From assembly GCF_002237595.1 (NCBI RefSeq), contig NZ_CP022529.1:4154001-4218000 (forward strand): a DNA stretch of 64,000 nucleotides, read 5' to 3'. The notes under the pieces are model-generated. The model was not told where the DNA came from. It saw nothing but the letters and a program-made list of their open reading frames with translations, and searched no databases. The stretch is from Labrenzia sp. VG12. Lineage in GTDB: Bacteria > Pseudomonadota > Alphaproteobacteria > Rhizobiales > Stappiaceae. The position numbers and the translations under genes were made by a program. Shown here piece by piece: positions 36,900 through 46,176 of the stretch; within the stretch, counting starts at the first letter, position 1, and every line of letters begins with the position of its first letter.

Positions 36900-37336
36900 G
36901 ATGTGACCTCCAATTGTTTGGGTCATTGCCGGACCGTTCCCACTTGAGCCGCCGCGATGCGGCGGATCGGCCCGTTGTTCCGTCGATCCACCGGGCCCCT
37001 GCGACCCGCCGAACCGGAACGGCACGGACTGTGCAAAGCGATCAGGACCCTCAAAGGGCCGCTCTTGGGTTCCTTAGGGGCATTGTTGTGTCTGACTATT
37101 ACGATCAGCCCCAGGTCGGTCAAATTCCTGTCATTTTTGACGATTTCAGGCAGTTCTGGGGCTGCAAAAATTTTTCCGTTTTCCTAACCAGTTGTAACTG
37201 TTGATAAAAATGAATTGCCAGCATTGCGCGTCTGCCAGGTTGCAAACGCCCCTGCCATTGCCCGCCTTGAATCAGCCCTCGCCGTCCGGCGCTCGGCTCT
37301 GAACCAGGATCAGTCTGAAGTGAACGGACGCACCGC
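36900..37336. other. 437-base gap with a long inverted repeat
   Basis: Between the EF-hand start and the yggS-type stop. Contains a 9-bp perfect inverted repeat, CAGCCCCAG at 37106-37114 and CTGGGGCTG at 37156-37164, enclosing AT-rich DNA and followed by CAAAAATTTTT. It does not sit where either neighbour needs a terminator with a T-run. No gene seen. Confidence 0.4.
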
Positions 37337-38008
37337 TCAGGTGTAATCGCGCGCCCCGAAAATTGCTGAACCAACCCGGACGTGGGTGGCTCCAAAACCG
37401 ACGGCAACCGGATAGTCGGCCGACATGCCCATGGAGAGCTGAGCCAGTCCGTTGCGGTCGGCGATCTTTTCCAGGAGCGCAAAATGCTCTCCTGGCGCCT
37501 CGTCCACCGGTGGAATGCACATCAGGCCGATGATGCTCAGGCCAATTTCGTCCCGGCATTGGCTGATGAAAGCATCGACTTCCCTGGGCGGAATGCCTGC
37601 CTTCTGCGGTTCTTCGCCGGTATTTACCTGAATGAAACAGGGCAATTGCCGGTCCTGTCTGTCCATCTCGCTCTTCAGGGCCCTGGCGATTTTGGGCCGG
37701 TCAACCGTGTGGATCACATCAAAGGTCTGAACGGCCTCTTTTGCCTTGTTCGACTGCAACGGGCCAATCAGATGCAATTCAATACCGGCATAGTCGCCCC
37801 GCAAGCCGGGCCACTTGCCCATTGCCTCCTGCACGCGGTTTTCGCCGAAAACCTTCTGACCCGCATCAAGAACGGGCCGGATGTCGTCCGCCTCGAACGT
37901 TTTCGAAACCGCAATCAGGGTGACGGATTCCTCTTTCCGGCCAAATTCGGCTTCGGCTGCCCGAATATCGGACTGGACGGAGGCAAGTCGGTCTGCGGCG
38001 CTGGTCAT
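37337..38008 (-). CDS. PLP homeostasis protein, YggS/PLPBP family
   Basis: A 223-residue PLP-binding TIM-barrel protein that buffers pyridoxal 5'-phosphate. LIAVSKTFEADDI holds the PLP lysine Lys36. HLIGPLQSNK, CFIQVNTGEEPQKAG, GLMCIPP and LSMGMSADYPVAVGFGATHVRVGSAIFG are family blocks. Start MTSAADRL at 38008. Located near leuS and the par genes, as in other Rhizobiales. Confidence 0.95.
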   Translation of the reverse strand: MTSAADRLASVQSDIRAAEAEFGRKEESVTLIAVSKTFEADDIRPVLDAGQKVFGENRVQEAMGKWPGLRGDYAGIELHLIGPLQSNKAKEAVQTFDVIHTVDRPKIARALKSEMDRQDRQLPCFIQVNTGEEPQKAGIPPREVDAFISQCRDEIGLSIIGLMCIPPVDEAPGEHFALLEKIADRNGLAQLSMGMSADYPVAVGFGATHVRVGSAIFGARDYT

Positions 38009-38213
38009 CAAAGGGTCTTTCGCTTGAACGGGCACGTCCCTCTCTTAAGCCGGTTGGCCTTCCGATCTCAAGTCGCTTCGCTCCCCCGAACCAATCCAAT
38101 GTGCCGCATGTCGCGACAGGAGAGCCCTCCTGCGTATTCAATTCCCTTCATCTTTTTCTAGTGTTTTCTGGTAAACTTCTTTACTCGGCATCATCTGTGA
38201 TGAGGGCTAGAAG

Positions 38214-38954
38214 ATGAGCCGCGGCGGTTTATCATCCTGCTTTTTGGCATTCGCTTTATTCCTGAGTATTTCACCAGTACGTGGTGAAAGCTTCACCTTT
38301 GCCATTGGCGAGTGGCCACCTTTCATCTCAGCTGACGCGCCTGATTTCGGGCTGCATTCGAAACGGGTGTCGGACGTCTTCCAATCCCAGGGTCACACCG
38401 TGGCATTTGAGTTCTTGCCCTGGCGACGATCTCTGGAACTGACCAAAAACGGCAGTTTGCCGGCCACCTTCTCATGGTCCTTTGTGGAGGCACGCACCAC
38501 GGACTATTTCTATCCCGAGATCCCGGTCGACCAGGTGGATGACGTCTATTTCTACAGGAAAGACAAATTTCCGGACGGTTTGGCCACACTCAGCTTTGAC
38601 GACATTCGCGAGCAGAACCTCACAGTGGTCGGAATTGCGGACTACTGGTACCAGGAACCGCTTGAGAAAGCCGGTGTCTCCTTTCAGGCTGTCGCCACAG
38701 AGAAGGAGGCCTGGACCATGCTGCTCTATGGCAGAGCAGATCTTTACATCGAAAACGACGTGGTGGGGCAGGTCTACAGCCGGTCAGTCCTGGAGGACAG
38801 CGCCGCCTTGATCGGCATGTCCGAGCCGCTGCGAAGCGTCGAACTATTCATCCTGTTCAGCAAAACCCACCCTGACGGTGCCCTTATGGCAGAGATCTGG
38901 GACAAGGGTGCAGCCCTGCTTTCGCAAACAGACACCGGGCCTGCCGTTCGGTGA
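38214..38954 (+). CDS. periplasmic substrate-binding-like protein (SBP_bac_3 type)
   Basis: A 246-residue protein with a signal peptide (about 1-24, cleaved after VRG). The mature start FTFAIGEWPPFISA resembles polar amino-acid receptor proteins with the EWPPF motif. FEFLPWRRSLEL and GRADLYIENDVV fit this fold. No permease or ATPase genes adjoin, so it may be an orphan receptor or serve a signalling protein elsewhere. It is inserted between the yggS-type gene and leuS. Confidence 0.8.
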   Translation: MSRGGLSSCFLAFALFLSISPVRGESFTFAIGEWPPFISADAPDFGLHSKRVSDVFQSQGHTVAFEFLPWRRSLELTKNGSLPATFSWSFVEARTTDYFYPEIPVDQVDDVYFYRKDKFPDGLATLSFDDIREQNLTVVGIADYWYQEPLEKAGVSFQAVATEKEAWTMLLYGRADLYIENDVVGQVYSRSVLEDSAALIGMSEPLRSVELFILFSKTHPDGALMAEIWDKGAALLSQTDTGPAVR

Positions 38955-39161
38955 GCGTTGAGTGAAGCAGATTCCGTCAACAAAACCGTCGGTTCTTGCC
39001 TTTCGACAGCTTTACGAATGCGGCATTGCGACATAAACAGGCTCTTGCAAGATCAATCGTCTCTCACATGTTGACCCCGGCCCCTATTTCTGGTGACAGT
39101 CCGGCAGTCAATCATTCAGACAATCCGCCGGGTCCGGCGGCAAGAACAAACGGCACATTTG

Positions 39162-41783
39162 ATGGCAACGGAACGGTATAACGCGCGCGAAGTGGAAGCG
39201 CGCTGGCAGAAGATCTGGAACGACAAGGACGTCTTCGTCACTCATAATGACGACCCGCGCGACAAGTATTACGTCCTTGAAATGTTTCCCTATCCGTCCG
39301 GCCGCATTCACATGGGCCATGTGCGCAACTACGCCATGGGCGACGTCGTCGCCCGGTACAAGCGTGCAAAGGGCTTCAATGTTCTGCACCCGATGGGCTG
39401 GGACGCCTTCGGCATGCCGGCGGAAAACGCGGCGATGCAGAACAAGGTCCATCCCAAGGACTGGACCTATGAGAACATCGCCACCATGCGCGACCAACTC
39501 AAGATTATGGGCCTGTCGCTGGACTGGAGCCGGGAATTCGCCACCTGCGATGTCGGCTACTACACACAGCAACAACGCCTGTTCCTGAAGTTCCTGGAAG
39601 CCGGCCTCGTCTACCGCAAGAACGCCAAGGTCAACTGGGACCCGGTCGACATGACGGTGCTTGCCAACGAGCAGGTCATCGACGGCCGCGGCTGGCGCTC
39701 CGGTGCGCTGGTCGAACAGCGCGAACTGACCCAGTGGTTCTTCAAGATCTCCGATTATTCGGAAGACCTGCTGGACGCGATCGACACGCTCGACCGCTGG
39801 CCGGACAAGGTCCGGCTGATGCAGAAAAACTGGATCGGCCGCTCTGAAGGCCTGCGCGTGCGTTTTGAGTTCACGGAGACTGCTCCGACCGGCGAAAAGA
39901 CGCTGGAGATCTTTACCACCCGGCCGGACACGCTGTTCGGCGCGTCCTTCATGGGCCTGTCTCCGGATCATCCGATCTCGCTGAAACTGGCAGAAGACAA
40001 TCCGGAGCTGAAGGCCTTCATCGAAGAATGCCGCCGGGTTGGTACCTCTGAAGAAGCCATTGAAAAAGCAGAGAAAAAGGGTATCGACACCGGTCTGCGC
40101 GTCAAGCATCCGCTCGACGCCTCGCTGGAGCTGCCGGTCTATGTCGCCAACTTCATCCTGATGGACTACGGCACCGGCGCCATCTTCGCCTGTCCGGCCC
40201 ATGACCAGCGCGACCTGGACTTTGCCCGCAAATACGGCCTGGCCGTAAAGCCGGTCGTCCTGCCGAAGGACGCCGACGCGGCAACGTTTGAAGTCGGCAC
40301 CGAGGCCTATACGGATGACGGCACGATCTTCAATTCCGATTTCATGGACGGCCTGTCCATTCCGGACGCCAAGGAGGCGATTGCCAGGAAGCTCGAAGGT
40401 CTTAGGGTCGACGGCGCGCCGCAGGGCGAACGTCAGGTGAACTATCGCCTGCGCGACTGGGGCATCTCGCGCCAGCGCTATTGGGGCTGTCCGATCCCGG
40501 TCATCCACTGCGAGAGCTGCGGCGTGGTACCGGAGAAGGATGAAAACCTGCCGGTCCAGCTGCCGGACGACATCAATTTCGACAAGCCGGGCAATCCGCT
40601 CGACCGCCACCCGACCTGGCGCGACACGACCTGCCCGAATTGCGGCAAGCCGGCAAAACGCGAAACCGACACCATGGACACGTTCGTGGACAGTTCCTGG
40701 TATTTCGCACGCTTCACCGCGCCGGACTGCGACCAGCCGACCGACCCGGACGCCGCCAACGGCTGGCTGCCGGTCGACCAGTATATCGGCGGCATCGAAC
40801 ACGCGATCCTGCACCTGCTCTACTCCCGCTTCTTCACGCGGGCAATGCAGAAGGTTGGCTCGCTGGATCTGAAAGAACCGTTCAAGGGCCTGTTCACGCA
40901 GGGCATGGTCACCCACGAAACCTATCGTGTGGGCGAAGGCGCTGGTGCCCGGTGGGTCGCTCCGGCCGATATCCGCATTGAGGATATTGACGGCAAGCGC
41001 CGCGCGACCTTGCTGGAAACCGGCGAAGACGTCGCTATCGGCTCGATCGAGAAGATGTCGAAGTCGAAGAAAAACACCGTCGACCCGACCGACATCATCG
41101 ACACATACGGCGCCGACACGGCCCGCTGGTTCATGCTGTCCGACAGCCCGCCTGAGCGCGACGTCATCTGGACCGAAGACGGTGTCCAAGGTGCCTGGCG
41201 CTTTGTGCAGCGTGTCTGGCGCCTGATCGGCGACATTGCCGAAAAGACCGAGCCGCGGGGCGGCCGGGCTCCGGAATGCGCTGGCAAGGCCCTGGATCTG
41301 CGCCGGGCCAGCCACAAGACCCTCGAAGCCGTGTCGAACGATCTGGAAGGCCTCGGCTTCAACCGGGCTGTTGCCCGGCTCTACGAGCTGGTCAACACCA
41401 TCAGCAAGGTCTTCAACGAAGGTGTCAGCGATGATGCCACCGAATATGCCGTGCGTGAAGCGGCAGACTTCCTGGTTCAGATGATGGCTCCGATGATGCC
41501 GCACCTGGCCGAGGAATGCTGGTCTGCCCTTGGCCATGACAACCTGATCTCCGAAGCGGATTGGCCGGTGGCGGATGCCGCGTTGCTGGTCGAGGATTCC
41601 ATCACCTATCCGATCCAGATCAACGGCAAGAAACGCGGCGAGCTCTCCATTGCAAAAGAGGCTTCCAAAGAGGAGGTCGAAGCGGCTACGTTGGAGCTCG
41701 ATTTCGTCAAGAAGGCGCTGAGCGGAAATCCGCCGAAAAAACTTATCGTGGTACCGCAAAGGATCGTGAATGTCGTTGTTTGA
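39162..41783 (+). CDS. leuS: leucyl-tRNA synthetase
   Basis: An 873-residue class Ia synthetase. The HIGH motif is HMGH (50-53) in YPSGRIHMGHVRNY, and KMSKS is at 631-635. The CP1 editing domain includes TTRPDTLFGASF, and the zinc-like CxxC pairs lie at CESCG and CPNCG. Start MATERYNAREVEARWQ at 39162; an in-frame ATG at 39093 adds unrelated residues. It overlaps lptE by 14 bases. Confidence 0.98.
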   Translation: MATERYNAREVEARWQKIWNDKDVFVTHNDDPRDKYYVLEMFPYPSGRIHMGHVRNYAMGDVVARYKRAKGFNVLHPMGWDAFGMPAENAAMQNKVHPKDWTYENIATMRDQLKIMGLSLDWSREFATCDVGYYTQQQRLFLKFLEAGLVYRKNAKVNWDPVDMTVLANEQVIDGRGWRSGALVEQRELTQWFFKISDYSEDLLDAIDTLDRWPDKVRLMQKNWIGRSEGLRVRFEFTETAPTGEKTLEIFTTRPDTLFGASFMGLSPDHPISLKLAEDNPELKAFIEECRRVGTSEEAIEKAEKKGIDTGLRVKHPLDASLELPVYVANFILMDYGTGAIFACPAHDQRDLDFARKYGLAVKPVVLPKDADAATFEVGTEAYTDDGTIFNSDFMDGLSIPDAKEAIARKLEGLRVDGAPQGERQVNYRLRDWGISRQRYWGCPIPVIHCESCGVVPEKDENLPVQLPDDINFDKPGNPLDRHPTWRDTTCPNCGKPAKRETDTMDTFVDSSWYFARFTAPDCDQPTDPDAANGWLPVDQYIGGIEHAILHLLYSRFFTRAMQKVGSLDLKEPFKGLFTQGMVTHETYRVGEGAGARWVAPADIRIEDIDGKRRATLLETGEDVAIGSIEKMSKSKKNTVDPTDIIDTYGADTARWFMLSDSPPERDVIWTEDGVQGAWRFVQRVWRLIGDIAEKTEPRGGRAPECAGKALDLRRASHKTLEAVSNDLEGLGFNRAVARLYELVNTISKVFNEGVSDDATEYAVREAADFLVQMMAPMMPHLAEECWSALGHDNLISEADWPVADAALLVEDSITYPIQINGKKRGELSIAKEASKEEVEAATLELDFVKKALSGNPPKKLIVVPQRIVNVVV

Positions 41784-42348
41784 CAACCTCTTCAAAACCG
41801 GTAGCAAGGCGCCGCAGCGTCTTGCCCTTTGCGTCGGCGTTGTGGCCGCTCTGACCCTGAGCGGCTGCCAGGTCAAGCCGCTCTATGGCACCAGCACAGG
41901 CGATTTCGGGTCTACACCGTCTCCCGTCGCTGCCGAAATGGCCGCCATCGACCTGGAATCGATCAACAGCCAGTATGCCAATGACGATGCCGCCCGGGTT
42001 CTCTACAACGAGCTGACCTACCGGTTTGAACGCGGCGCGGGATCGCCTGCGAAAAAATACCGGCTCAAGGTGCTGATGGATGTCAGCAGCGCGGAAGTTG
42101 GTGTCGAGCGGTTTGCCGACGTTCCGTCCGCCTATACCACGACCATGAACAGCACCTTTGTTCTCAGCGACATCAACACCAATGAGACGCTGATGACCGG
42201 CCGGGCCTTCAAGTCCGCGTCCTATGACTTCTCCGACCAGCGTTTCGCCAACAAGCGCGCTTACCGGGACGCGCAGGAACGGGTGGCTAAATCCGTCGCC
42301 GAGGACATTGCTGCCCGCGTCGCCGGCTATTTCGCCAGCCAGTCCTGA
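41770..42348 (+). CDS. lptE: LPS-assembly lipoprotein LptE
   Basis: A 192-residue outer-membrane lipoprotein that plugs LptD. Signal peptide with lipobox LSGC (Cys33), then GCQVKPLYG, the common alphaproteobacterial LptE start. The start overlaps the end of leuS by 14 bases, and holA follows after 22. The leuS-lptE-holA order is conserved in Rhizobiales and supports the assignment of this divergent family. Confidence 0.9.
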   Translation: MSLFDNLFKTGSKAPQRLALCVGVVAALTLSGCQVKPLYGTSTGDFGSTPSPVAAEMAAIDLESINSQYANDDAARVLYNELTYRFERGAGSPAKKYRLKVLMDVSSAEVGVERFADVPSAYTTTMNSTFVLSDINTNETLMTGRAFKSASYDFSDQRFANKRAYRDAQERVAKSVAEDIAARVAGYFASQS

Positions 42349-42370
42349 CCCCTGACAGGAGCCGATCGGC

Positions 42371-43411
42371 GTGACCGTTCTCAAAGCTGCGGAGATCGAC
42401 CGGTTCATCGCCAATCCACCCGAGGCCGGCGGTGTTGTGCTTGTCTTCGGACCGGACACGGGCCTGGTCTCGGAACGGGCAACCAAGCTGGTCTCGAAGG
42501 CCTCCGAAGGCGACAGCGATCCTTTCAATCTCATCAAGATCGACGCCTCGGAAATCAGCTCGGATCCGAATCGGTTGATCGACGAAGTCCTGACCGTTCC
42601 GCTCTTTGGCGGACGCCGGATTGTCTGGGTCAAGGATGCGTCCGGCAAGAACCTGACCCCGGCGGTCGACCCGGTCCTGAAACTGGACGACTGGCAGACA
42701 CTGGTTGTTCTGGAAGCCGGCGATATCAAGAAGGGCGTTGGCCTTCGCAAGCTCATCGAAGGCCACAAGCGCGCCATCGCACTGCCCTGCTACGCCGACA
42801 ATGACCGGGGCATCGACCAGCTGATCGACGAGGAAACGCGGGAAGCCGGGCTTACAATTACACGCGAAGCCCGCGCGGCCCTGCACAGCCTTTTAGGCGG
42901 CGACCGCATGGCCAGCCGCGGCGAACTGAAAAAGCTCTGTCTTTACGCCCTCAACAAGGGCCGTATCGAGAGTGAGGACATCGAGGCCGTCATCGGCGAC
43001 GCTTCGGCCTTCGAGATGTCCGAACTGATCGACGCGGCGGCGACCGGCGATCTCGCAACGCTCGATCATGGCCTGGAACGCTTGGCCGATGCCGGCTCCA
43101 AGGCTTCGGTGATCGCCAACCAGACCCTCAAGCATTTCCAGCATTTGCATCGGATGCGAATCGATGTGGACCAGGGCAAACCGGCCCAGGCCGTCATCGA
43201 TGGCCAGCGTCCACCGATCTTCTTCACCCGAAAGCCGAAATTCTCTCTGCAGCTGCGGATCTGGGCGCTGAAGGATCTGGAACGGGCCATGCAGATCCTG
43301 AGCGAAGCCACTCGAGTATCGCGCTTGAACGACGCCCTTGGCGTTCCGGTCCTGTCTGAAGCCTTGCTGACCCTCGGCCGTGTCGCGAGGGCGCGGAACC
43401 AGCGGCGCTAG
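42371..43411 (+). CDS. holA: DNA polymerase III subunit delta
   Basis: A 346-residue clamp-loader subunit that opens the beta clamp. It starts with GTG (42371) preceded by AGGAG. VLVFGPDTGLVSERA and TVPLFGGRRIVWVKDA are HolA segments, and the C-terminal LERAMQILSEATRVSRL belongs to the collar domain. Last gene of the rightward leuS-lptE-holA unit; convergent with parB. Confidence 0.94.
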   Translation: MTVLKAAEIDRFIANPPEAGGVVLVFGPDTGLVSERATKLVSKASEGDSDPFNLIKIDASEISSDPNRLIDEVLTVPLFGGRRIVWVKDASGKNLTPAVDPVLKLDDWQTLVVLEAGDIKKGVGLRKLIEGHKRAIALPCYADNDRGIDQLIDEETREAGLTITREARAALHSLLGGDRMASRGELKKLCLYALNKGRIESEDIEAVIGDASAFEMSELIDAAATGDLATLDHGLERLADAGSKASVIANQTLKHFQHLHRMRIDVDQGKPAQAVIDGQRPPIFFTRKPKFSLQLRIWALKDLERAMQILSEATRVSRLNDALGVPVLSEALLTLGRVARARNQRR

Positions 43412-43468
43412 GTTGCCTGAAGAGCGATATTTCCGTTCTTCTTCTCTGTGCCAACCACACCCACCAGC

Positions 43469-43571
43469 GTCATCCCGAGGAGCGTTTGCGCGCGTTTCAA
43501 AGGGTCGTCTCCATATACACCTGACAAGCGACCATCCTTCGAGACGGTATTACGCACCTCCTCAGGATGAC
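43469..43571. repeat. intergenic palindromic repeat, family B
   Basis: Ends GTCATCCCGAGGAGC and CTCCTCAGGATGAC are imperfect inverted copies; the inside contains CCTTCGAGACGG. Same family as 58095-58190. Lies between holA and parB, where it may add to termination. Confidence 0.7.
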
Positions 43572-43601
43572 GACATTGGGTGTTTGTGCAGTAGGGCAAA
43601 C

Positions 43602-43636
43602 AAACAAAAGCCGGAGACCACATAGTGGCTCCGGCT
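43602..43636 (-). terminator. intrinsic terminator of the par operon
   Basis: Strong stem AGCCGGAG-a-CCAC / GTGG-CTCCGGCT with loop ATA (43609-43636), then TTTGTTTGTTTG on the minus strand. 26 bases after the parB stop. Confidence 0.85.
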
Positions 43637-43661
43637 CATAAAACTCTTTTACGACAGCAAG

Positions 43662-44567
43662 TTACCGCGTTTCGACGCCCAGTTTCTTGCACAGCTCGTC
43701 CAGCTGTTCCAGCGAAGTGTACTTGATCTTCAGATCGCCCGCTTCCTTGCCCGGCTTGTGCCCGACTGTCACCTTCAGGCCAAGGGAGTCGGTCAGGCGC
43801 TTTTCCAGAGACTTGGTGTCGGCGTCCTTCTCGGCCTTGGCGACCGGAGGCTTTTCACCCTTCAGTTTCGCAAGTGCATCCGGATCCTGGGAGATCTTTT
43901 CAGCATCACGAACGGTCAGACCCTTCTCGACGATCAGCTCAGCAAGGGCGGCGGGATCGTCGACCGTGATCAGGGCTCTTGCATGCCCTGCTGTCAGCAG
44001 ACCTTCGGCCAGGTAATCCTTGACCGAGTTGGGCAGCTTCAGAAGCCGCATGGTGTTGGCGACATGGCTGCGGCTCTTGCCGATCACCTTGGCCAGTTCG
44101 CCCTGACTGTAGCTGAATTCAGCCGTCAGCTGCTCGTAGCCCATCGCCTCTTCGATCGGATTGAGGTCCGCACGCTGGACGTTTTCAATGATGGCAAGCT
44201 CGAGAGCTTCCTGATCGGTGACATCGCGAATGATGATCGGTGCTTCGTGCAGTCCTGCCCGCTGCGCGGCCCGCCAGCGGCGCTCACCTGCAATGATCTC
44301 GAAGCGATCCCGCTTGCCGGCCGCCGGACGCACCAGAATGGGCTGTACGATGCCCTTTGCCTTCAGGGATTCCGCAAGGTCTGCAAGGTCTTTCTCGGTG
44401 AAGGTCTTGCGCGGATTGCGCGGGTTCGGCTCCAGGTGTTCGATCGGCACCTTGCGGCTGTCACGAACGATCTTTTCGGGTGGCGCGGCAGCCTCAGGTG
44501 CCGAATCTCCGATCAGGGCCGCCAGACCCCGTCCCAAACGTTTGTTCTTGACGTCCTTTTCCGCCAT
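43662..44567 (-). CDS. parB: chromosome partitioning protein ParB
   Basis: A 301-residue CTP-dependent clamp that loads at parS and spreads. N-terminal LGRGLAALIG contacts ParA. The CTPase motifs are GERRWRA at 94-100 and ENVQRADLNPIEEA at 128-141. The helix-turn-helix at about 153-175 (SQGELAKVIGKSRSHVANTM) reads parS. The C-terminal dimerisation domain is present. It is the last gene of mnmG-rsmG-parA-parB, and nine parS-like sites lie within 13 kb to its right. Confidence 0.97.
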   Translation of the reverse strand: MAEKDVKNKRLGRGLAALIGDSAPEAAAPPEKIVRDSRKVPIEHLEPNPRNPRKTFTEKDLADLAESLKAKGIVQPILVRPAAGKRDRFEIIAGERRWRAAQRAGLHEAPIIIRDVTDQEALELAIIENVQRADLNPIEEAMGYEQLTAEFSYSQGELAKVIGKSRSHVANTMRLLKLPNSVKDYLAEGLLTAGHARALITVDDPAALAELIVEKGLTVRDAEKISQDPDALAKLKGEKPPVAKAEKDADTKSLEKRLTDSLGLKVTVGHKPGKEAGDLKIKYTSLEQLDELCKKLGVETR

Positions 44568-44674
44568 GCCGCACCTTTTTCTTTTTATATTTCAATAAGA
44601 TAGACCGTGACAGAGAGTGGCCCAGCCGTCACGGTCGCAAAATGTCAGTTCGGACCCGAATCCAACGTCGTTGC

Positions 44675-45505
44675 TCAGGCCGCAACCTTGCGCAATTCCC
44701 GCTCACGCTGGATGATCTCGGATGCCAGCCGCAGGTAAGCCTGGCTGCCGGCACATTTCAGATCATAAAGCAGAGCCGGTTTGCCATAAGATGGCGCTTC
44801 CGAGATACGCACATTGCGCGGAATGATCGTGTCGTAGACCGCGTCGCCCATGGTCTCGCGAACATCGGCAACCACCTGGCTGGAGAGATTGTTGCGGCTG
44901 TCATACATGGTCAGGACGATACCATGGATGCTGAGCTCGGCATTGAGCGCGTTCTTGACCTGCTCCACCGTGCTGAGCAGCTGGCTCAGACCTTCAAGCG
45001 CAAAGAACTCGCATTGCAGCGGCACAAGGATGGAATGCGACGCGGACAGCGCATTGATGGTGAGAAGGTTCAGGGACGGCGGGCAATCGACCAGAACATA
45101 GGTGAAGCCGATTTCCTGGAACAGACGCGAATGCGTCAGCTGCTGGATCGCATTGCGCAGCCGGAAGGCACGATCGCTTGTCGACGCGATTTCCAGTTCC
45201 AGGCCCAGAAGGTCCATGGTGGAAGGCGCCACCCAGAGACGCTGCACAGCGGTTTCCCGAACAGCCTCTGCCAGGGAACAGTCGCCACTCAGAATTTCAT
45301 AAGTCGACAGACCGCGGTCGCGATGTTCAATGCCAAGACCGGTAGACGCGTTGCCCTGTGGGTCGAGATCAATCACCAGCACCTTTTCGCCAATGGCGGC
45401 AAGCGCAGTGCCGAGATTGATAGCGGTCGTGGTTTTCCCCACCCCGCCTTTCTGGTTCGCCAGCGCGAGCACGCGCGGCGTTTCGGGAAGCATGCTCATT
45501 GCCAC
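44675..45505 (-). CDS. parA: chromosome partitioning ATPase ParA
   Basis: A 276-residue deviant Walker-A ATPase. KGGVGKT is at 19-25. DLDPQGNASTGLG and the switch LVDCPPSLNLLTINAL follow. Binds nucleoid DNA in the ATP form and pulls ParB-parS complexes. The 107-base gap to parB and 14-base gap from rsmG indicate one transcript. Chromosomal (Soj) type, without the N-terminal HTH of plasmid RepA-linked ParA. Confidence 0.97.
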   Translation of the reverse strand: MAMSMLPETPRVLALANQKGGVGKTTTAINLGTALAAIGEKVLVIDLDPQGNASTGLGIEHRDRGLSTYEILSGDCSLAEAVRETAVQRLWVAPSTMDLLGLELEIASTSDRAFRLRNAIQQLTHSRLFQEIGFTYVLVDCPPSLNLLTINALSASHSILVPLQCEFFALEGLSQLLSTVEQVKNALNAELSIHGIVLTMYDSRNNLSSQVVADVRETMGDAVYDTIIPRNVRISEAPSYGKPALLYDLKCAGSQAYLRLASEIIQRERELRKVAA

Positions 45506-45519
45506 AAGACCTTCCTGGG

Positions 45520-46176
45520 CTACTCCGGCCGGGCTGAAATGTCTGAAAGAAGAAGCATCCGGCTCATAGGATCAACAAGACTGGTCTTTTCTACCATGTC
45601 GAACTGCCAACGGGCAGAGGCTTCGTTAACTTCTCTCTGAAAATCCTGACCTTTGTGGAAAACGGCCTTTGCACCTGTCACTGTAAACGGCTCTGACAGC
45701 TGCAATAGCAGGTCAAGCGAAGCCAAAGCGCGGGCAGAGACAGCATCCACCGGGCCATGGGACCACTCTTTCGCAACCGATTCGATCCGGCCAGGATGCA
45801 CCGTTCCCTTCGAACCGGTTTCCCGCAAGGCGGTCCTCAGGAAGGCGACCTTGCGCTGATTGCTTTCGATCATGTGGACATGCGCATCCGGTGTTTCAGA
45901 CAGAAGGATGGCGGTGACCACGCCGGGAAACCCGCCCCCGCTGCCGATATCCACCCAGGTCCGGGCCTCTGGATAACTCCATTGGGTCTGCAGACTGTCC
46001 GCCACATGCCGGGTCCAGATGTCGGGAATTGTCGACGGCGCAATGAGGTTTTGTGCGGGTTGCCACTTCAAAACCAGGTCCACATAGATCTGCAGACGCT
46101 CCAACGTTTCACGTGAAACATCCCCATACTTATGCACAACCTGTCCAGAGCTGTTCAACACAACGGGTCGGCCCAT
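45520..46176 (-). CDS. rsmG: 16S rRNA (guanine-N7-)-methyltransferase RsmG
   Basis: A 218-residue SAM-dependent enzyme methylating G527 of 16S rRNA. The SAM motif VDIGSGGGFPGVVTAIL and ESNQRKVAFLRTA are clear. Residues DVSRET near the N-terminus are encoded by a parS site (46105-46120), and the codons just before by a DnaA-box match (46130-46138). One base of overlap with the mnmG stop. Also called gidB. Confidence 0.95.
   Translation of the reverse strand: MGRPVVLNSSGQVVHKYGDVSRETLERLQIYVDLVLKWQPAQNLIAPSTIPDIWTRHVADSLQTQWSYPEARTWVDIGSGGGFPGVVTAILLSETPDAHVHMIESNQRKVAFLRTALRETGSKGTVHPGRIESVAKEWSHGPVDAVSARALASLDLLLQLSEPFTVTGAKAVFHKGQDFQREVNEASARWQFDMVEKTSLVDPMSRMLLLSDISARPE
46105..46120. promoter_or_regulatory. 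parS site 1 (symmetric)
   Basis: CGTTTCACGTGAAACA, one base from TGTTTCACGTGAAACA. It contains the full palindrome GTTTCACGTGAAAC and lies inside rsmG. The only site of the nine without a GANTC. Confidence 0.9.
46130..46138 (+). promoter_or_regulatory. DnaA box match next to parS 1
   Basis: TTATGCACA fits the DnaA box TTATNCACA exactly. It lies in the first codons of rsmG, ten bases from the end of parS site 1. A single box of this length can occur by chance. Confidence 0.35.

Noticed and set aside
39108..41876. 922-codon open frame opposite leuS
   Set aside because: It is antisense to a complete leucyl-tRNA synthetase; long antisense frames are expected in GC-rich coding DNA and the product has no recognisable motif.
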